From DATBHM01 sp036557505 (GTDB lineage: Bacteria > Actinomycetota > UBA4738 > JACQTL01), in contig DATBHM010000281.1 of assembly GCA_036557505.1 (NCBI GenBank), forward strand, positions 1 through 7,500: a stretch of DNA of 7,500 nt. Direction: 5' to 3'. Positions 5,562-7,500 of this stretch are shown in pieces (within the stretch, counting starts at the first letter, position 1; every line of letters begins with the position of its first letter). Below the pieces are notes generated by a model. It saw only the letters and a program-made list of their open reading frames with translations. It was not told where the DNA came from and made no database searches. Made by a program: the position numbers and the translations under genes.

Positions 5562-6155
5562 TCAGTTCCCGGACGGGGTCGGTGGCAGCGGGAACGTGTA
5601 CGCCAGCGCCTTCACCGGCCGGGCGCCCTCGGGCCGGAGCGCGGGGTCGGCCGTCCGATCGAGATGCCGGGACACGACGCGCGCGATCTCCTCGCCGAGC
5701 GTCCGGAACTCATCCTCGGTCAGGTACAGGATCCAGTCGCTCACCAGGGCGGCGTCGCGCCATTCCGGCTCGACCGAGGACTGGGACCCGAACCACGTCC
5801 ACAGCCGTTCGAAATCCCGTCGGACCACGAACGCCCGGAGGTGGACCGCGGCGGCGTCGGACCCGCCGCCGTCCCACTCGTGCGTGATCGACACGGCCCG
5901 CCACGGGCGCTCCCGGCCGCGGCCCTCGCCGGTCTCCTCGGCGAACCCGTACTTCGCGAGCTGCCGCAGGTGGAACGAACAGTTGGCCGGGCTCTCGCCG
6001 GTGAGCTCGGAGGCGCGGGTGGCCGTCAGCGAGCCCTCCCGCATGAGCAGCTCCAGCAGGGTCGACCGCACCGGGTGGGCGAGCGCCCGCATGGCCACCG
6101 GGTCGGTGAGCTTCCGGCGGGGGACGCCCTGGGGGATCGCATCATCGAAAGACAT
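5562..6155 (-). CDS. ArsR-like winged-helix transcriptional regulator
   Basis: A 197-residue DNA-binding protein. The N-terminal winged helix-turn-helix spans about residues 16-92: ALAHPVRSTLLELLMREG (24-41), then the predicted recognition-helix region SPANCSFHLRQLAKYGF (55-71) and the wing with RGRERPWRAV (79-88). The C-terminal half (about 100-197) is helical and charged, with WTWFGSQSS (119-127) and WILYLTEDEF (141-150), and may bind the effector. No ArsR metal-binding Cys cluster is seen. The start is ATG at 6155. The frame stays open far upstream, but that region is antisense to the cyclase gene. The ATG sits seven bases past a -10-like element without a Shine-Dalgarno, implying a leaderless message. 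It is followed after one base by the MFS gene, probably its target together with itself. Confidence 0.88.
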   Translation of the reverse strand: MSFDDAIPQGVPRRKLTDPVAMRALAHPVRSTLLELLMREGSLTATRASELTGESPANCSFHLRQLAKYGFAEETGEGRGRERPWRAVSITHEWDGGGSDAAAVHLRAFVVRRDFERLWTWFGSQSSVEPEWRDAALVSDWILYLTEDEFRTLGEEIARVVSRHLDRTADPALRPEGARPVKALAYTFPLPPTPSGN

Positions 6156-6173
6156 GTTGCGAAAGATATCTTG
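6146..6173. repeat. Tandem 14-bp direct repeat over the regulator start
   Basis: CGAAAGACATGTTG (6146-6159) and CGAAAGATATCTTG (6160-6173) agree at 12 of 14 positions and are directly adjacent. The first copy contains the regulator start codon and the second the palindromic core. Two adjacent binding sites for one regulator are a plausible reading. Confidence 0.5.
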
Positions 6174-6175
6174 CG
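6160..6175. promoter_or_regulatory. Putative operator for the ArsR-like regulator
   Basis: A 16-bp dyad with seven of eight pairs matching and a perfect 10-bp core, AAGATATCTT (6163-6172). It overlaps the -10 of the regulator promoter, where bound protein would block RNA polymerase. Autorepression is typical of this family. Which protein binds here is inferred. Confidence 0.5.
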
Positions 6176-6192
6176 ATCCCCGAGCGTGGCAA
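6163..6192 (-). promoter_or_regulatory. Promoter of the regulator-MFS operon
   Basis: Reading the minus strand, a -35 TTGCCA (6187-6192, five of six consensus matches) is followed after 18 bases by TATCTT (6163-6168, four of six). The start codon begins seven bases after the -10, so transcription should start at or next to the A of the ATG. Confidence 0.6.
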
Positions 6193-6224
6193 ATGCCGAG
6201 GTCGCGAAGGGTTCCCCGGGCACC

Positions 6225-6230
6225 TACACT
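6225..6230 (+). promoter_or_regulatory. -10 candidate for the cyclase gene
   Basis: TACACT matches four of six -10 positions and ends nine bases before the ATG at 6240. No Shine-Dalgarno lies between, so the message would have a leader of only a few bases. No -35 is recognisable at 17-18 bp. Confidence 0.4.
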
Positions 6231-6239
6231 CGCCGGGCG

Positions 6240-7500
6240 ATGCCTGCCCTCACCTGTCCGAGCTGCGGCCGCGAGAATCCGGAGGGGTTCGCGTTCTGCG
6301 GGTTCTGCGGCGCCGCCCTCGACGCCGCGCCGCCGCAGGGCCGCGAGGTGCGCAAGACCGTGACGATCGTGTTCTCCGACGTCACCGGGTCGACTGAGCT
6401 GGGCGAGCGGCTGGATCCCGAGACGCTCCGGCGGGTGATGTCGCGCTACTTCGACGCGATGCGCGCAGTGATCGAACGCCACGGCGGCACCGTGGAGAAG
6501 TTCATCGGCGACGCCGTCATGGCGGTGTTCGGGATCCCCGTCCTCCACGAGGAGGACGCCCTGCGGGGGGTGCGGGCGGCGTGGGAGATGCGCGAGGAGC
6601 TGGCGGCGCTCAACGAGCAGCTCCGGCCGGAGCGCGGCGTCACGATCGCCGTCCGGACCGGCGTCAACACGGGCGAGGTCGTGGCCGGCGACCCCGCGTC
6701 CGGGCAGACGCTCGTCACGGGCGACACGGTGAACACCGCCGCCCGGCTGGAGCAGGCGGCCGCCCCGGGGGAGATCCTGCTCGGCGACGTCACGTACCGC
6801 CTCGTTCGAGACGCCGTGGAGGTCGAGACGGTCGAACCGCTCGAGCTGAAGGGCAAGGCCGAACCGGTCCCGGCCCACCGCCTCCTCGACGTGGCGCCCG
6901 AGGCCGCCGGCCACGCCCGCCACCTGGACTCGCCGATGGTGGGCCGCAACCGGGAGCTGTCGCTGATCCGCGAGTCGTTCGATCGGGCCGTCTCCGAGCG
7001 TGAGTGCCACCTCTTCACGCTGCTGGGTGCGGCCGGCGTCGGGAAGTCGCGCCTCGTGGAGGAGTTCATCGGGGCGACGAGCGGTGCGACCGTGCTGCGG
7101 GGGCGATGCCTGCCATACGGCGAGGGGATCACGTTCTACCCGGTGGCCGACGTCGTGCGGCAGGCCATGGGCGAGCACGACATGGGCTCGGGCGTCGACG
7201 CGCTGATCGAGGACGAGGAGCGCGCCCCCATGGTGGTCGAACGCCTGGCGGCGGTCCTCGGCGAGGACAGCGCCGCCGGGATCGGGACCGAGGAGATGTT
7301 CTGGGCAGTCCGGACGCTGTTCGAGGGAATCGCCCACCGCAACCCGCTCGTCGTCGTGTTCGACGACATCCATTGGGGAGAGCCGACGTTCCTCGATCTT
7401 GTGGACCACGTCGCCGGGTGGTCCCGCGACGCCCCGATCCTGCTGCTGTGCGTGGCCCGCCCGGAGCTGCTCGACGTCCGGCCGACCTGGGGCGGCGGCC
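6240..7500 (+). CDS. Zinc-ribbon / class III nucleotide cyclase / AAA ATPase signalling protein, 3' end off the window
   Basis: At least 420 residues, continuing past the right edge. The N-terminal zinc ribbon has Cys6-X2-Cys9 and Cys20-X2-Cys23. A class III adenylate/guanylate cyclase domain spans about 39-216, with metal-binding Asp47 (VFSDVTGST) and Asp91 (KFIGD), Lys87, and transition-state Asn165 and Arg169 (GDTVNTAARLE). The residue that pairs with Lys87 for purine choice, usually Asp seven before the Asn, is Leu158. After a linker, an AAA_16-type ATPase begins at about 232 (MVGRNREL) with Walker A GAAGVGKS (263-270) and Walker B LVVVFDD (370-376). Relatives usually continue into TPR repeats, which would lie beyond the window. 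The role would be signal-controlled cyclic nucleotide production or ATP-driven regulation. The ATG at 6240 starts the ribbon and has no Shine-Dalgarno. It is divergent from the regulator-MFS pair. Confidence 0.92.
   Translation, partial: MPALTCPSCGRENPEGFAFCGFCGAALDAAPPQGREVRKTVTIVFSDVTGSTELGERLDPETLRRVMSRYFDAMRAVIERHGGTVEKFIGDAVMAVFGIPVLHEEDALRGVRAAWEMREELAALNEQLRPERGVTIAVRTGVNTGEVVAGDPASGQTLVTGDTVNTAARLEQAAAPGEILLGDVTYRLVRDAVEVETVEPLELKGKAEPVPAHRLLDVAPEAAGHARHLDSPMVGRNRELSLIRESFDRAVSERECHLFTLLGAAGVGKSRLVEEFIGATSGATVLRGRCLPYGEGITFYPVADVVRQAMGEHDMGSGVDALIEDEERAPMVVERLAAVLGEDSAAGIGTEEMFWAVRTLFEGIAHRNPLVVVFDDIHWGEPTFLDLVDHVAGWSRDAPILLLCVARPELLDVRPTWGGG

Noticed and set aside
6581..7206. Plus-strand open frames of 140 and 68 residues within the cyclase gene
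   Set aside because: Out-of-frame shadows of the cyclase/AAA coding sequence, whose motifs lie in the frame starting at 6240.
6156..7409. Upstream extension of the ArsR-like regulator frame to 7409
   Set aside because: The extension is antisense to the zinc-ribbon/cyclase/AAA gene, and the promoter and operator lie just upstream of the ATG at 6155.

Overview
This is a GC-rich window with almost all wobble positions G or C, many GTG starts and gene-dense packing. It looks like chromosomal DNA of a high-GC bacterium, most likely an Actinomycetota lineage from soil or sediment. That placement is inferred from composition, the single-chain Sat plus APS-reductase-like CysH, apparent leaderless genes and a zinc-ribbon/cyclase/AAA protein. 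There is no 16S or other phylogenetic marker to fix it. I see no mobile element, tRNA, rRNA or CRISPR array, and no gene-free stretch longer than about 110 bases.

Left block, minus strand (1-2365). A cysH-type (phospho)adenylylsulfate reductase runs off the left edge. Upstream of it are a membrane-only CPA2 cation:proton antiporter, an 86-residue two-helix membrane protein, and a 111-residue secreted or membrane-anchored Ala/Pro-rich protein. cysH has its own promoter-like -10 in the 109-bp gap after the antiporter.

Middle block, plus strand (2454-4256). sat (ATP sulfurylase) starts divergently from the 111-residue gene. It is followed by an unrecognised 79-residue acidic helical protein and a 70-residue CsbD-family stress protein. 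The gap before the 79-residue gene holds a sequence resembling the actinobacterial SigF/SigB promoter. A long GC-rich hairpin closes this block and is shared with the convergent MFS gene, whose stop codon lies in the hairpin loop.

Right block. A winged-helix ArsR-like regulator and an MFS exporter form a minus-strand pair separated by one base (4292-6155). Diverging from them is a plus-strand gene for a zinc-ribbon + class III nucleotide cyclase + AAA ATPase protein (6240 to the right edge, incomplete). In the 84-bp divergent gap both start codons sit just downstream of -10-like elements without Shine-Dalgarno sequences, so both mRNAs may be leaderless. A palindrome and a tandem 14-bp repeat overlap the regulator's promoter and start, fitting autoregulation.

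Functional themes: assimilatory sulfate activation and reduction (Sat makes APS, CysH reduces it), ion homeostasis, a small stress cassette, regulated efflux, and a large signalling ATPase. I found no clearly new multi-gene system. The most unusual points are the control architecture of the 6132-6240 region, the non-canonical purine-specificity residue of the cyclase, and the SigF-like promoter ahead of the unknown 79-residue protein.
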